Shown in pieces: positions 10,462 through 18,951 of a stretch of 39,266 bases of DNA (position 1 is the first letter of the stretch; every line of letters starts with the position of its first letter). The DNA comes from Helicobacter anseris (GTDB taxonomy: Bacteria > Campylobacterota > Campylobacteria > Campylobacterales > Helicobacteraceae), in assembly GCA_004368235.1 (NCBI GenBank), contig JXTW01000005.1:13662-52927 (forward strand), written 5' to 3'. Both the position numbers and the translations under genes were made by a program. The notes beneath the pieces are model-generated. The model made no database searches. It worked only from the letters and a program-made list of their open reading frames with translations, and had not been told where the DNA came from.

Positions 10462-11310
10462 ATGACACGTTATCTAATCTCTGCAATTATTGCTGAAAGC
10501 TGCATTATGTATGCTAGTGTACTCATTAAAATTATCAATCTACCCCCAATCTTAAGCGGTTTTTATCGAGTAGCACTTGCTCTGCCAATATTTTGCATTA
10601 TCGCATATATGTATGGAGGATTAAAAGTTGGTCTTAAAAATGCAAGTTTAATGATATTAGCTGGCGTATTTTTTGGGCTAGATCTTGTATGCTTTAATAC
10701 TGCATTGCACCACACAAGTGTTGCTAATGTCAATTTGCTTAGCTCTTTAGTGTGTTTTATACTTGTGCCAATTGGGGTGATCTTTTTTAAAGAAAAAATC
10801 AATTATAAATTTATTATTGGTAGCATAGTAGCAGTAGGGGGACTTTTTATGCTTTTAGGAGGACGCAGCGATGATAGTGTAGCCCATATTTCTGGCGATG
10901 CACTAGCATTTCTGGCTTGTTGTAGCTATAGCATCTTTCTTGCCTTTGTATATAGTTTTAGAAAACGATATAATGCGGTTGTGCTAATGTTTTATGCAGG
11001 TATTGGTTCAAGTATTTTATTGCTTTTAGCAGCTGGGATACTAGAAGATTTAAGACTACCTAATGATGAAAAAACCTGGATGCAAATTCTGCTAATTATG
11101 CTTTTTGGGCAGATTTTAGGGCAAGGCTTTTTTGGCTATATTATGGGCAAAATTAGCACGCAAGCCTCATCGCTAATTTTACTTATTTCCCCCATTATTG
11201 CTGCAATTATGGGATTTTTAATCCTCGGGGAAAAATTAGGCATATTTGAAATATTGGGGATTTTTATCATACTAGGTGGAACTTATATAGCAAAAAAATC
11301 TAGCTCCTAA
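10462..11310 (+). CDS. EamA/DMT family transporter
   Basis: A 282-residue inner-membrane carrier with about ten hydrophobic helices in two EamA repeats. The second repeat ends with the typical LGEKLGIFEILGIFIILGGTY pattern, preceded by SSLILLISPIIAAIMGFLILGE. Family members export amino acids or other metabolites; the substrate cannot be read from the sequence. It begins a three-gene run with the DUF2147 protein and the CrtI-like oxidoreductase. Confidence 0.85.
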   Translation: MTRYLISAIIAESCIMYASVLIKIINLPPILSGFYRVALALPIFCIIAYMYGGLKVGLKNASLMILAGVFFGLDLVCFNTALHHTSVANVNLLSSLVCFILVPIGVIFFKEKINYKFIIGSIVAVGGLFMLLGGRSDDSVAHISGDALAFLACCSYSIFLAFVYSFRKRYNAVVLMFYAGIGSSILLLLAAGILEDLRLPNDEKTWMQILLIMLFGQILGQGFFGYIMGKISTQASSLILLISPIIAAIMGFLILGEKLGIFEILGIFIILGGTYIAKKSSS

Positions 11311-11364
11311 AATATATTGGCTACTATCTTCACACAAACAGGCACGAGAAAAAAAGGAGGAATA

Positions 11365-11841
11365 ATGAAAAAGTGGCTATTTATAGCAAGTATTCTTGCT
11401 CTATCCACTGGTATGCAAGCCAGTATTGATGGAATTTATATGCTCCCTAAAAATACTCAGGGTAAACAAAGCATTATAGAAATTTTTCAAAAAAATGGTA
11501 AATATTATGGTGTAGGATTTGCACTCAAAGATGGGCAAGAAATAACTACATTAGATTCTAAAAATCCAGACAAAAAACTACAAAATCGTCCAATTAGAGG
11601 TAGCGTATTTTTATGGCTTGAGTGCCAACAAGAAACCTGCAATGGCAAAATATATAGCTTTGATAAAGGTAAGGTATATCCAACAAAAGTATCATTGCAA
11701 GGAGAAAAATTGCAAGTTAAAATTGATGTAATGTTTGGTCCTACATTTGAATGGACAAAGCTAAATAAAGAAGAATCTGAAGCTTTTAATAACAAAAGAT
11801 TAAATACAAATATACTTGATGTGAGTATGCTAAAAAACTAA
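11365..11841 (+). CDS. secreted DUF2147 domain protein
   Basis: A 158-residue protein with a signal peptide (MKKWLFIASILALSTGMQA) and a mature domain starting SIDGIYMLP. The DUF2147 pattern is clear: DSKNPDKKLQNRPIRG, then NGKIYSFDKGKVYPTKVSL, then LQVKIDV, ending FEWTKL. It contains a two-cysteine pair (ECQQETC) that could form a disulfide in the periplasm. Function is unknown for the family. The start is fixed by a perfect AAGGAGG at 11354-11360. It sits 54 bp after the transporter gene. Confidence 0.85.
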   Translation: MKKWLFIASILALSTGMQASIDGIYMLPKNTQGKQSIIEIFQKNGKYYGVGFALKDGQEITTLDSKNPDKKLQNRPIRGSVFLWLECQQETCNGKIYSFDKGKVYPTKVSLQGEKLQVKIDVMFGPTFEWTKLNKEESEAFNNKRLNTNILDVSMLKN

Positions 11842-11851
11842 GGAGGAACTT

Positions 11852-13489
11852 ATGCAAAACCCATCAAAAAAATACGATTGTATTATCATTGGTTCTGGAT
11901 TAGGTGGACTGACCTGTGGGGCAACATTAGCCAAAGAAGGCAAAAAAGTTTTGGTTTTAGAACAGCATAATCTTATTGGAGGATGTGCCACTTGTTTTAA
12001 ACGCAAAGGTATGCTCATAGATGCTGGACTTCATGAGTTAGATTGGGGAAATAAAGATACAGATATGAAACACCTCATATTTAAAAGATTAGGATTGGAT
12101 AAAAAGATCAAGCTTATTCCCCTACCTACTGCATGGAGTATTAGAGAATCTAAAGATAAAAATAAACAAATAACCATACCTCATAAAACTACGAAAGAAG
12201 CATTAATAAGCCTATTTCCCGATGAAAAAGATGGTATAGAAAAATATTTTAAAAAACTTAAATTTCAGGCTCGTTTAAACTATAAATTTCCTTTTGATAT
12301 GGGATTTTTAGAATTTTTCTTTGCCCCATTACACACTCTTGGATTCCTAACAATTAGTGCTATTAGAAAACGAAAAGTAGGCGATATGTTAGATAAACTT
12401 ATCAAAAATCCTAAGCTTAAAAAAATCCTTAATATAAATATGGTTTATTATCACAATAATCCTTATAAATTTAACTGGAATTATCACGCGATTGGACAAA
12501 CTAATTACTATAATCAAGGTATGTATATTAAAGGTGGGTCACAAAAATTATCTGATTCTCTTGCAGAAATCATCACAGAAAACAATGGTGAAGTGAAAAT
12601 CAATGCAGATGTTAGTCAAATACTACTCAATGAAAATAAAACAAAAGCCATTGGAGTGATTTATAAAGATAAAAAAAGTGGCGAAACCTATACGCTTTAT
12701 GCAGATAAAATTGTAGCTAATTGCGATCCACGCATCGTATACAATCAACTTTTAGACAAGCCGATCCTAGATAAAGATTCTAAACTTACAAAAAATTTTA
12801 CAACTGATACCTCTCTACTTTCTGTCTATATGGTTTTTGACACTAACTTGAGTGAAAAATTTCCAGATATGGATTATTCTACTTTTTTTGTAGATTCTAA
12901 ATGGTTTAATGGTCAATTTAATCAACAAACAGAAAATCTACTCAATATACCTATAGAGGATAGAAGCTTTGTTTTTGTAAACTATTCTAAAATTGATCAT
13001 GGACTAACCCAAAAAGATGATCGCTTCTTTGGCGTGATTACAACTTTAAGTAGTTATGATGAATGGGATCACCTTACTGAAGAAGAGTATAAAAAGAAAA
13101 AGGCTGACCTGAAAGAAAGCTTTGAAAGAAAACTAGAATCATATTACCCAAATATTATGTCTTATTGCATTCACTCTGAACTAGCCACACCAAAGACTAT
13201 TGAACGCTATACACGTGCTATTAAAGGTACGATTTATGGCTATGATCAAGATACGGAAGGATTTTTTGGTAGAGGGCGCTTTTATTCTAAAAATATTAAA
13301 AACCTTTATTTTGCTTCTGCTTTTGGTTTCCCTGGAGGAGGATTTACTGGGGCAATCCTTTCTGGCTACCGCACTGCTAGAAAAATGCTAGACCCTTATT
13401 TCTATGCTAAACGCTTATCTTTATGCGTACTTTTTGGCACAGCTCTAGGCATAGGCATTACAGAAATAGTTAAGCTTATAGGAAACTAG
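11852..13489 (+). CDS. CrtI/retinol-saturase-like FAD-dependent oxidoreductase
   Basis: A 545-residue flavoprotein. The N-terminal dinucleotide-binding motif is IIGSGLGGLTCGATLAKEG, with VLVLEQHNLIGGCATCF next; the C-terminal FAD-contact motif is FASAFGFPGGGFTGAILSGY. This pattern belongs to the phytoene desaturase, carotenoid isomerase and retinol saturase group. The last 25 residues form a membrane-anchoring helix (LCVLFGTALGIGITEIVKLI). No carotenoid or isoprenoid genes are nearby, so a lipid or quinone substrate is as likely as a carotenoid. AAGGAGG precedes the start, 10 bp after the DUF2147 gene. Confidence 0.85.
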   Translation: MQNPSKKYDCIIIGSGLGGLTCGATLAKEGKKVLVLEQHNLIGGCATCFKRKGMLIDAGLHELDWGNKDTDMKHLIFKRLGLDKKIKLIPLPTAWSIRESKDKNKQITIPHKTTKEALISLFPDEKDGIEKYFKKLKFQARLNYKFPFDMGFLEFFFAPLHTLGFLTISAIRKRKVGDMLDKLIKNPKLKKILNINMVYYHNNPYKFNWNYHAIGQTNYYNQGMYIKGGSQKLSDSLAEIITENNGEVKINADVSQILLNENKTKAIGVIYKDKKSGETYTLYADKIVANCDPRIVYNQLLDKPILDKDSKLTKNFTTDTSLLSVYMVFDTNLSEKFPDMDYSTFFVDSKWFNGQFNQQTENLLNIPIEDRSFVFVNYSKIDHGLTQKDDRFFGVITTLSSYDEWDHLTEEEYKKKKADLKESFERKLESYYPNIMSYCIHSELATPKTIERYTRAIKGTIYGYDQDTEGFFGRGRFYSKNIKNLYFASAFGFPGGGFTGAILSGYRTARKMLDPYFYAKRLSLCVLFGTALGIGITEIVKLIGN

Positions 13490-13494
13490 AATAT

Positions 13495-13523
13495 CAAAAG
13501 GTCTAAATTATTTAGACCTTTTG
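13495..13523 (+). terminator. terminator hairpin after the oxidoreductase gene
   Basis: CAAAAGGTCTAAA (13495-13507) pairs perfectly with TTTAGACCTTTTG (13511-13523) around a 3-nt loop. The stem starts six bases after the stop codon and its 3' arm contains TTTT. It could work in either direction. Confidence 0.7.
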
Positions 13524-13876
13524 GCTACTCCCTTTTATAGCTAATTTAATCATACAACCCATTTAATTGCATTGTTTCACAATCTATGTATAAAAAATTT
13601 ATAACTTTCTTCCTTATCAAACAACTTGGTATCAATATTACAATGCAAACCAAATTATCATCCCTCTTTAATCTTTAAATGCACTATCATGCACTCTTTA
13701 TTGTTTTTTAAGCTATCTTGAAACCATCCTCATGGCTTAATTGTACATACATAATCACATATAAACTTTATTAATATTTATATGTGATTTTCTTTTATTC
13801 TACTTTAATAGCACTAAACTTAAGTTCGAAATTATTTTAACCAACAAGATAATCCTAAATAAACCTATATCCTAAT
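13524..13876. other. gene-free interval between convergent operons
   Basis: I see no coding frame or RNA gene here. The interval contains one strong hairpin at 13753-13789 and a 10-bp palindrome (AACTTAAGTT, 13817-13826). It separates the plus-strand oxidoreductase operon from the 3' end of the minus-strand yggS gene. Confidence 0.6.
13753..13789 (+). terminator. perfect 13-bp hairpin followed by T-rich tract
   Basis: AATCACATATAAA pairs exactly with TTTATATGTGATT across an 11-nt loop, and TTCTTTTATTC follows on the plus strand. It looks like a second terminator, yet it lies 260 bp after the last plus-strand gene, so it may end an unseen small transcript. Confidence 0.5.
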
Positions 13877-14551
13877 TTAAAATGAAGTCTTAAAAATCTC
13901 TGATCCAATTCGAAGCATATTTGCCCCATTAGCAATAGCAATCTCATAATCCCCGCTCATTCCCATAGATAAAATACTAACATTACTCAAGCTATCATAA
14001 AGCCTTTTAGTAATTTCAAAACTTTTATTTATCTGATTTATATCTAAACTATGTGCACCCATACACATTAATCCCATTAGCTGCAAATTCTTGCAATCTT
14101 GTCTAATCTGATCACACACCTCTAAGCAACTCTCTATACTTACACCACCCTTTTGCTCTTCTTTAGCACTATTAACCTGAACTAAGATTTTTTGTATTAT
14201 TCCTTTAGCACCAGCTCTAAAATCTATAGCTTTTGCTAATTCCAAACTCCCTACTGACTGAATCAAAAATGGCTTTAAATCCAAAAGCATATTAATTTTA
14301 TTGCTTTGTAGATTCCCTATAAAATGCCATTGTAAAGGTAAATTAGAAAGATTTTGCATCTTTTGACCTAGATCTTGTACTTTATTTTCGCCAAAAGCAC
14401 GTTGACCACAATTATACAACTCTACAATCTTATCCACTTGACTATATTTAGATACTGCTACTAACTTTACAATATGATGGCGAGAATAAGCAATGCGTGC
14501 ACGCTCGATTTTTTGCAATACATAATCTAATTTATCTTTTAAAGCTGACAT
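13877..14551 (-). CDS. yggS: YggS-type pyridoxal phosphate homeostasis protein
   Basis: A 224-residue PLP-binding barrel protein that buffers pyridoxal phosphate. The PLP lysine is K35 in LVAVSKYSQ, followed by FGENKVQDLGQK and WHFIGNLQSNKI, and the C-terminal phosphate-binding part is SMGMSGDYEIAIANGANMLRIGS. All family landmarks are present. Its start overlaps the end of ubiD by 13 bases, so the two are translated together; the same pair is adjacent in H. pylori as far as I recall. Confidence 0.94.
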   Translation of the reverse strand: MSALKDKLDYVLQKIERARIAYSRHHIVKLVAVSKYSQVDKIVELYNCGQRAFGENKVQDLGQKMQNLSNLPLQWHFIGNLQSNKINMLLDLKPFLIQSVGSLELAKAIDFRAGAKGIIQKILVQVNSAKEEQKGGVSIESCLEVCDQIRQDCKNLQLMGLMCMGAHSLDINQINKSFEITKRLYDSLSNVSILSMGMSGDYEIAIANGANMLRIGSEIFKTSF

Positions 14552-16389
14552 TCTTCTTCACTTCTTGGGGAATTATAAATATGATATTTTTTTAAAAAAG
14601 CAGAATCTATCCCATCTAAAAGCTTTTTATCTTTCAAAGAAACTAATACCTCAATACTACAATCAGTCTCCTTTGGCCATTCTCTTAAAAATCCATCTGC
14701 TATGCCCTTATTAGTTGCATCAATCATAATACAATTTTCTAGAATAAAGACATCACGCTTTGCATCTATATTATTAACTACACGCCAAATTAGCATATAA
14801 GGATTATAAAGATCATTTTTCATCTCATCTACAAATACTACTACCCCAAGATGGCTTACAAGTGGCTTTAAAGACATCAAATTAAGCTTTGTCTTCTTAT
14901 CCACTCCAACCACACAAATAGGCATTTTTGTATCCTTAAAATATTGTACTACTAATCCAACTTCTGGCAATAGTTGCTTTAACCGCTTGCACAATATCTC
15001 ATCATCCAAAAGCTCAAAATCCCTTTCTATAATATCACCTGTAACATCTATGCCTAGCTTTCCTCCATAGGCAAATTCCAAGCTAGCATGATCTAGTGCA
15101 TCACAAATCCCCTCTGTAATGATTAAATTATCCACACTTAAACGTTCTAAAATATGCTTTCCAAAAGCTAAATAATCTCTAAAGTCTGGAGCATCCTTAG
15201 CAACAAAAATAGCATGTTTTACAAAACTCATCTGTCCAACACCAAAAAGAGCGTGCATCAACTGCTTAGCATGCCCAGGGTAATCACAATCCATACGCAC
15301 AAAAATAAGATTATGAAATACTCCATTCTCTGGCATATACATATCTTGTAGTCCATGTGCTGTCTTTTTTAATAATGGCAAAAAGATTCTCTCGGTTAAA
15401 TGTCCAATATACTTATCTTCTAGAGGTGGTTTACCTACTACAGTAGCAGGGAAAATGGGAGACTTTTTATGAGTAATAGCACTAACCTCTAATACAGGAT
15501 AAGAATCTATTGGTGTATAAAATCCAGTATGATCACCAAATGGACCTTCTAAACGCATTTCTTTTGTATCCACCCAACCTTCAATCACAATATCCACATC
15601 ACTTGGCACATATAAATCATTAGTAATGCACTTACTAACTTTCACTGCCCTTTCTCTAATAAGTCCATATAGCATTAATTCATACATACCATAAGGCAAG
15701 GGGGCTTGTCCACACCAAGTATAAAGTGCATCACCCCCAAGCGCAATACTTACAGGCATTTTCATTCCTGCTTTTTTATATTCATGAAAAAAATGCTGGG
15801 AATCTTTATGGATTTGCCAATGCAAACCTAAATGATTTTTATCATAAACCTGTAAACGATACATACCTAAATTTTTTTTATTCCCATCAAGACTCTGGGT
15901 ATAAATCTGTCCCATCGTAATAAAAGCGGATGCATCTTCTGGCCAAGTAGTCAATATAGGCAAATCATATAAATTTACAGAATCTCCTAAATGGACTACC
16001 TCCTGAGAAACTGGTTTAAAAAAATGTCTTTTTCTTGGAAATACGTGGCGCAAAGATAAAATTTTTTGGAGCGTTTTTACCTTATCTCCCAATTTCTTAG
16101 GCACACCTAAATCAAGCAGTGCTTCTATTTTTTTGGCTATTTGATCACTACTTTTATTAAAAATAAGCTCCAAGCGCTTATGTGAGCCAAAAATATTCAT
16201 CAATACTGGAATGTTAAAATTTTTATTTTGTTTTTTTGAAATAGGATGGGTAAATAAAAGAGCCTTGCCCCCATTTGGCTTTTTGACTTCCAAATAAGCC
16301 AAATGAGGGATTTCAAGATCAATATCTAAGTGATCATCAATCACTCTTAGTTCAGAATGCTCTGATAATAACCTAATAAGATATTGCAT
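14539..16389 (-). CDS. ubiD: UbiD family decarboxylase (menaquinone pathway type)
   Basis: A 616-residue prenyl-FMN-dependent decarboxylase. Conserved parts include GMYRLQVYDKNHLGLHWQ, the EGPFGDHTGFYTP region with the catalytic acids, and KPPLEDKYIGHLTER. Campylobacterota make menaquinone by the futalosine route, where a UbiD enzyme decarboxylates 1,4-dihydroxy-6-naphthoate-type intermediates; that role is inferred. It starts 6 bp after the outer-membrane protein gene and overlaps yggS. Confidence 0.9.
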   Translation of the reverse strand: MQYLIRLLSEHSELRVIDDHLDIDLEIPHLAYLEVKKPNGGKALLFTHPISKKQNKNFNIPVLMNIFGSHKRLELIFNKSSDQIAKKIEALLDLGVPKKLGDKVKTLQKILSLRHVFPRKRHFFKPVSQEVVHLGDSVNLYDLPILTTWPEDASAFITMGQIYTQSLDGNKKNLGMYRLQVYDKNHLGLHWQIHKDSQHFFHEYKKAGMKMPVSIALGGDALYTWCGQAPLPYGMYELMLYGLIRERAVKVSKCITNDLYVPSDVDIVIEGWVDTKEMRLEGPFGDHTGFYTPIDSYPVLEVSAITHKKSPIFPATVVGKPPLEDKYIGHLTERIFLPLLKKTAHGLQDMYMPENGVFHNLIFVRMDCDYPGHAKQLMHALFGVGQMSFVKHAIFVAKDAPDFRDYLAFGKHILERLSVDNLIITEGICDALDHASLEFAYGGKLGIDVTGDIIERDFELLDDEILCKRLKQLLPEVGLVVQYFKDTKMPICVVGVDKKTKLNLMSLKPLVSHLGVVVFVDEMKNDLYNPYMLIWRVVNNIDAKRDVFILENCIMIDATNKGIADGFLREWPKETDCSIEVLVSLKDKKLLDGIDSAFLKKYHIYNSPRSEEECQL

Positions 16390-16395
16390 AATAGC

Positions 16396-16872
16396 TTAGA
16401 ATGCTAAACCTACTGTTACTCCAACACGATTCATTGACACAGATCCGCCTGTTACAAGATCTGGTTTCTGCCAGCTTGCATCTACACCAACTGTTAAAAA
16501 TGGAATCAAGGGTACATCAATCTTTATACCATAATTAATAGCATAAGTATCTTTAGCAGCAAGGCTGTAGAATGTTGACCAACTAGCACCACCATAAAGA
16601 GTAATACCTACAAATTGGATCCCCAAAACACCACCTGCTTGAAGATTTTTATAGCTATCATGCGAACCAACAACATCATATTTTACTTGCGGAGCTACTA
16701 AAAGATGAGTGCCGCCCATCCATATTCGAGCATAACCACCATAAGTAAAATTATTATTTGTATCTTGATAACCAACATTTGCACCAATTTCTGGTGAAAG
16801 AGTAAAGCCTGCCAACTCTACAGCCGAAGCACTAGAGAATACCAAAATCATACTTAATAATATCTTTTTCAT
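16396..16872 (-). CDS. small outer-membrane beta-barrel protein
   Basis: The 158-residue protein begins with a signal peptide (MKKILLSMILVFSSASA) and continues in alternating strands rich in glycine and aromatic residues, ending GVTVGLAF with a C-terminal phenylalanine, as expected for an outer-membrane barrel of about eight strands. I do not recognise a precise family; it may be YfaZ-like. Promoter TATAAT at 16903-16908 and ACTCCTT-type ribosome site (AAGGAGT on the minus strand) precede it. It leads the ubiD-yggS run. Confidence 0.7.
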   Translation of the reverse strand: MKKILLSMILVFSSASAVELAGFTLSPEIGANVGYQDTNNNFTYGGYARIWMGGTHLLVAPQVKYDVVGSHDSYKNLQAGGVLGIQFVGITLYGGASWSTFYSLAAKDTYAINYGIKIDVPLIPFLTVGVDASWQKPDLVTGGSVSMNRVGVTVGLAF

Positions 16873-16902
16873 TTTTCACTCCTTGATATTATATGAAGCC
16901 GC

Positions 16903-16908
16903 ATTATA
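16903..16908 (-). promoter_or_regulatory. -10 element for the outer-membrane protein operon
   Basis: TATAAT on the minus strand within GTTATAATGC, 31 bases before the start codon. Confidence 0.6.
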
Positions 16909-16931
16909 ACAAAAAATTTAATTATTAATTA

Positions 16932-17756
16932 CTAATTAAAAATAACAGATTCTGCTTTGATCTCATCACCATAAATAGGTCTTAAAGTGGCATCATAAGC
17001 TTCCTTCATAAATCCATCTTTTGTAAGCTTATCAATTTCATTATTTAGCCAATTCAATAAATTATTGTTTCCTTTTTTAACAGCTGGAGCAATCACTTCC
17101 ACATCACCCAAAGCCATAATCCCTACTTTAAAGCCTTTATTTTCTTTTGCCCATGCAAAAAGTAAGGTGTTATCATGTGCCAAAGCCTTAGCACGTCCCT
17201 GCTTTAATGCTAAAAAAGCTTCAGAATTTTGCTCAAATTTTAAAAGCTTTATCTCTGGATGGTTTTTTGAAAAATAAAAGTCTGCTGTTGTGCCCTTATC
17301 AACAATTAAAACCTTACCCTCAAGTTCTTTAACATTCTTAATAATCCCATCCTTGCTCACTACACCAAGTCCTACCTTCATATAAGGCTTAGCAAAATCT
17401 ACCACTCTAGCTCTTTCTTCTGTTTTTGTGAAATTTGCCATCAAAATATCTACTCTATTACTACGCAAAGCTTCTACCCTAGCAGCTGCATCTACTGGAA
17501 TAAATTCAACCTTCTGAGAATCTCCTAATAAATCTTTTGCCAAACGCTTAGCAATATAAATATCAAAACCATCAAACTTGCCCTTATTATTAATATACCC
17601 AAAAGGTGCCTTATCACTAAAAACCCCGATTCTCACAACACCACGCTCTTTGATTTTATCAATCTCATTTTGCCCCTTATTATCCCCGCATCCAAATAAA
17701 AACATACTTAAACCTAATAGACTAACAACAAAAACCATTCTTATCTTATTTCTCAT
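16932..17756 (-). CDS. amino-acid ABC transporter substrate-binding lipoprotein (CjaA-like)
   Basis: A 274-residue family 3 solute-binding protein. The N-terminus is a lipoprotein signal with lipobox LFGCGD, so it is anchored in the inner membrane facing the periplasm. IDKIKERGVVRIGVFSDKAPFGYIN and GKFDGFDIYIAKRLAKDLLGD are typical of polar amino-acid binders, and the chain strongly recalls Campylobacter CjaA, a cysteine-binding protein. The permease and ATPase genes are not adjacent. AGAAAGGAAT precedes the ATG. Confidence 0.9.
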   Translation of the reverse strand: MRNKIRMVFVVSLLGLSMFLFGCGDNKGQNEIDKIKERGVVRIGVFSDKAPFGYINNKGKFDGFDIYIAKRLAKDLLGDSQKVEFIPVDAAARVEALRSNRVDILMANFTKTEERARVVDFAKPYMKVGLGVVSKDGIIKNVKELEGKVLIVDKGTTADFYFSKNHPEIKLLKFEQNSEAFLALKQGRAKALAHDNTLLFAWAKENKGFKVGIMALGDVEVIAPAVKKGNNNLLNWLNNEIDKLTKDGFMKEAYDATLRPIYGDEIKAESVIFN

Positions 17757-17813
17757 AAATATTCCTTTCTAATAATTACATCATATCTATGTATATAAAA
17801 ACCTTCAAAACTA

Positions 17814-18380
17814 TTATAAAATCCTTGGTAAAGTAATCCCTCTTTGACCTTGGTATTTACCATTCTTATCTTTATAGCTCATCTCACAAATTTCATCACC
17901 TTGCAAAAATAATACTTGAGCTATCCCCTCATTAGCATAAATTTTAGCAGGTAAAGTTGTAGTATTGCTAATCTCAATTGTAATATGACCTTCAAATTCC
18001 GGTTCAAATGGGGTAACATTAACAATAATCCCACATCTAGCATAAGTGGATTTCCCAAGACAAATTGCTAGCACATCCCTAGGGATTCTAAAATACTCCA
18101 CGGTACGCGCTAAAGCAAATGAGTTAGCTGGCACAATACAGTATCCCTGATCCCTAGCATCAACATCCACTACATTTTTTGCATCAAATGCCTTAGGGTC
18201 TACAATACTGGAATTAACATTAGTAAAAATTTTAAACTCGTGTCCTACACGAATATCATAACCATAGCTTGATAACCCATAACTTACAATCCCCTTTCCT
18301 ATTTGCTCATCACAAAAAGGTTCTATCATTCCATAATGCGTACTCATTTCTCTAATCCACTTATCTGATTTTAAACCCAT
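17814..18380 (-). CDS. dcd: dCTP deaminase
   Basis: It deaminates dCTP to dUTP, feeding dTMP synthesis. The 188-residue length and the motifs [48 protein letters not shown] (catalytic Arg and Glu region) and [14 protein letters not shown] are characteristic. It is divergent from accB across a 77-bp gap that contains a 17-bp palindrome over its -10. An AAGGAT ribosome site precedes the ATG. Confidence 0.96.
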   Translation of the reverse strand: MGLKSDKWIREMSTHYGMIEPFCDEQIGKGIVSYGLSSYGYDIRVGHEFKIFTNVNSSIVDPKAFDAKNVVDVDARDQGYCIVPANSFALARTVEYFRIPRDVLAICLGKSTYARCGIIVNVTPFEPEFEGHITIEISNTTTLPAKIYANEGIAQVLFLQGDEICEMSYKDKNGKYQGQRGITLPRIL

Positions 18381-18399
18381 AATATAAATCCTTCATTTT

Positions 18400-18416
18400 T
18401 TTGGTATTATACCAAA
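18400..18416. promoter_or_regulatory. 17-bp palindrome at the divergent dcd/accB promoters
   Basis: TTTGGTATTATACCAAA is a perfect palindrome around a central base. Its middle reads TATAAT on the minus strand (18406-18411), well placed for dcd, and TATTAT on the plus strand. A protein bound here would block both genes. The operator role is inference. Confidence 0.5.
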
Positions 18417-18457
18417 TGCTAAAGCACACGCATTCCCTGATTATTAAGGATACAGAA

Positions 18458-18937
18458 ATGAATTTAAAAGAAATTAAGGATTTGATTGAAATTTTTAACA
18501 AAAGTGAAATCTCAAAGCTGCAAATTAAACTTGATACCTTTGAAATTAAACTAGACAAAAATACAGCAAATACAGCATCTATCATTACTCAACCTATACA
18601 ATCTGCAACACTACCTGCTATAGAAGCTAATACTCAATCTATTCAAGCTCCTATAGAATCCACTCAAATAGCAGCATCAAACTCATCAAATAATAGTGGT
18701 GATTTCATCCTCTCCCCAATGGTAGGAACATTTTATCACTGCCCATCTCCAGGTGCAGCCCCCTATGTAAAAGTTGGTGATACTATCAAAAAAGGTCAAA
18801 CTATTGGTATTGTAGAGGCAATGAAAATTATGAATGAAATTGAGGCTGAATATGATTGTAAAATAACTGGGATTGAAGCTAGCGATGGTCAACCTGTAGA
18901 GTTTGGCTCCAAACTTATTAAAGTAGAAAAACTTTAA
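18458..18937 (+). CDS. accB: biotin carboxyl carrier protein of acetyl-CoA carboxylase
   Basis: A 159-residue carrier that moves carboxyl-biotin between AccC and the carboxyltransferase. The biotinylated lysine is K123 in VEAMKIMNE. The C-terminal lipoyl-like domain (80-159) has the thumb region CPSPGAAPYVKVGD that marks true AccB, and a Thr/Ala/Gln-rich linker (about 36-78) precedes it. Start at MNLKEIKD, with AAGGA at 18446-18450; an earlier in-frame start would include non-family residues. accC follows after 14 bp. Confidence 0.96.
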   Translation: MNLKEIKDLIEIFNKSEISKLQIKLDTFEIKLDKNTANTASIITQPIQSATLPAIEANTQSIQAPIESTQIAASNSSNNSGDFILSPMVGTFYHCPSPGAAPYVKVGDTIKKGQTIGIVEAMKIMNEIEAEYDCKITGIEASDGQPVEFGSKLIKVEKL

Positions 18938-18951
18938 TCTAGGTGGCTTCA

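Noticed and set aside
11431-11443. Sigma-54-like GG...GC pattern inside the DUF2147 gene
   Set aside because: Only nine bases separate GG and GC, and it lies within a coding sequence whose own ribosome site and promoter are upstream.
13817-13826. AACTTAAGTT palindrome as an operator
   Set aside because: It is only 10 bp, AT-rich, and lies between gene 3' ends where no promoter is expected.
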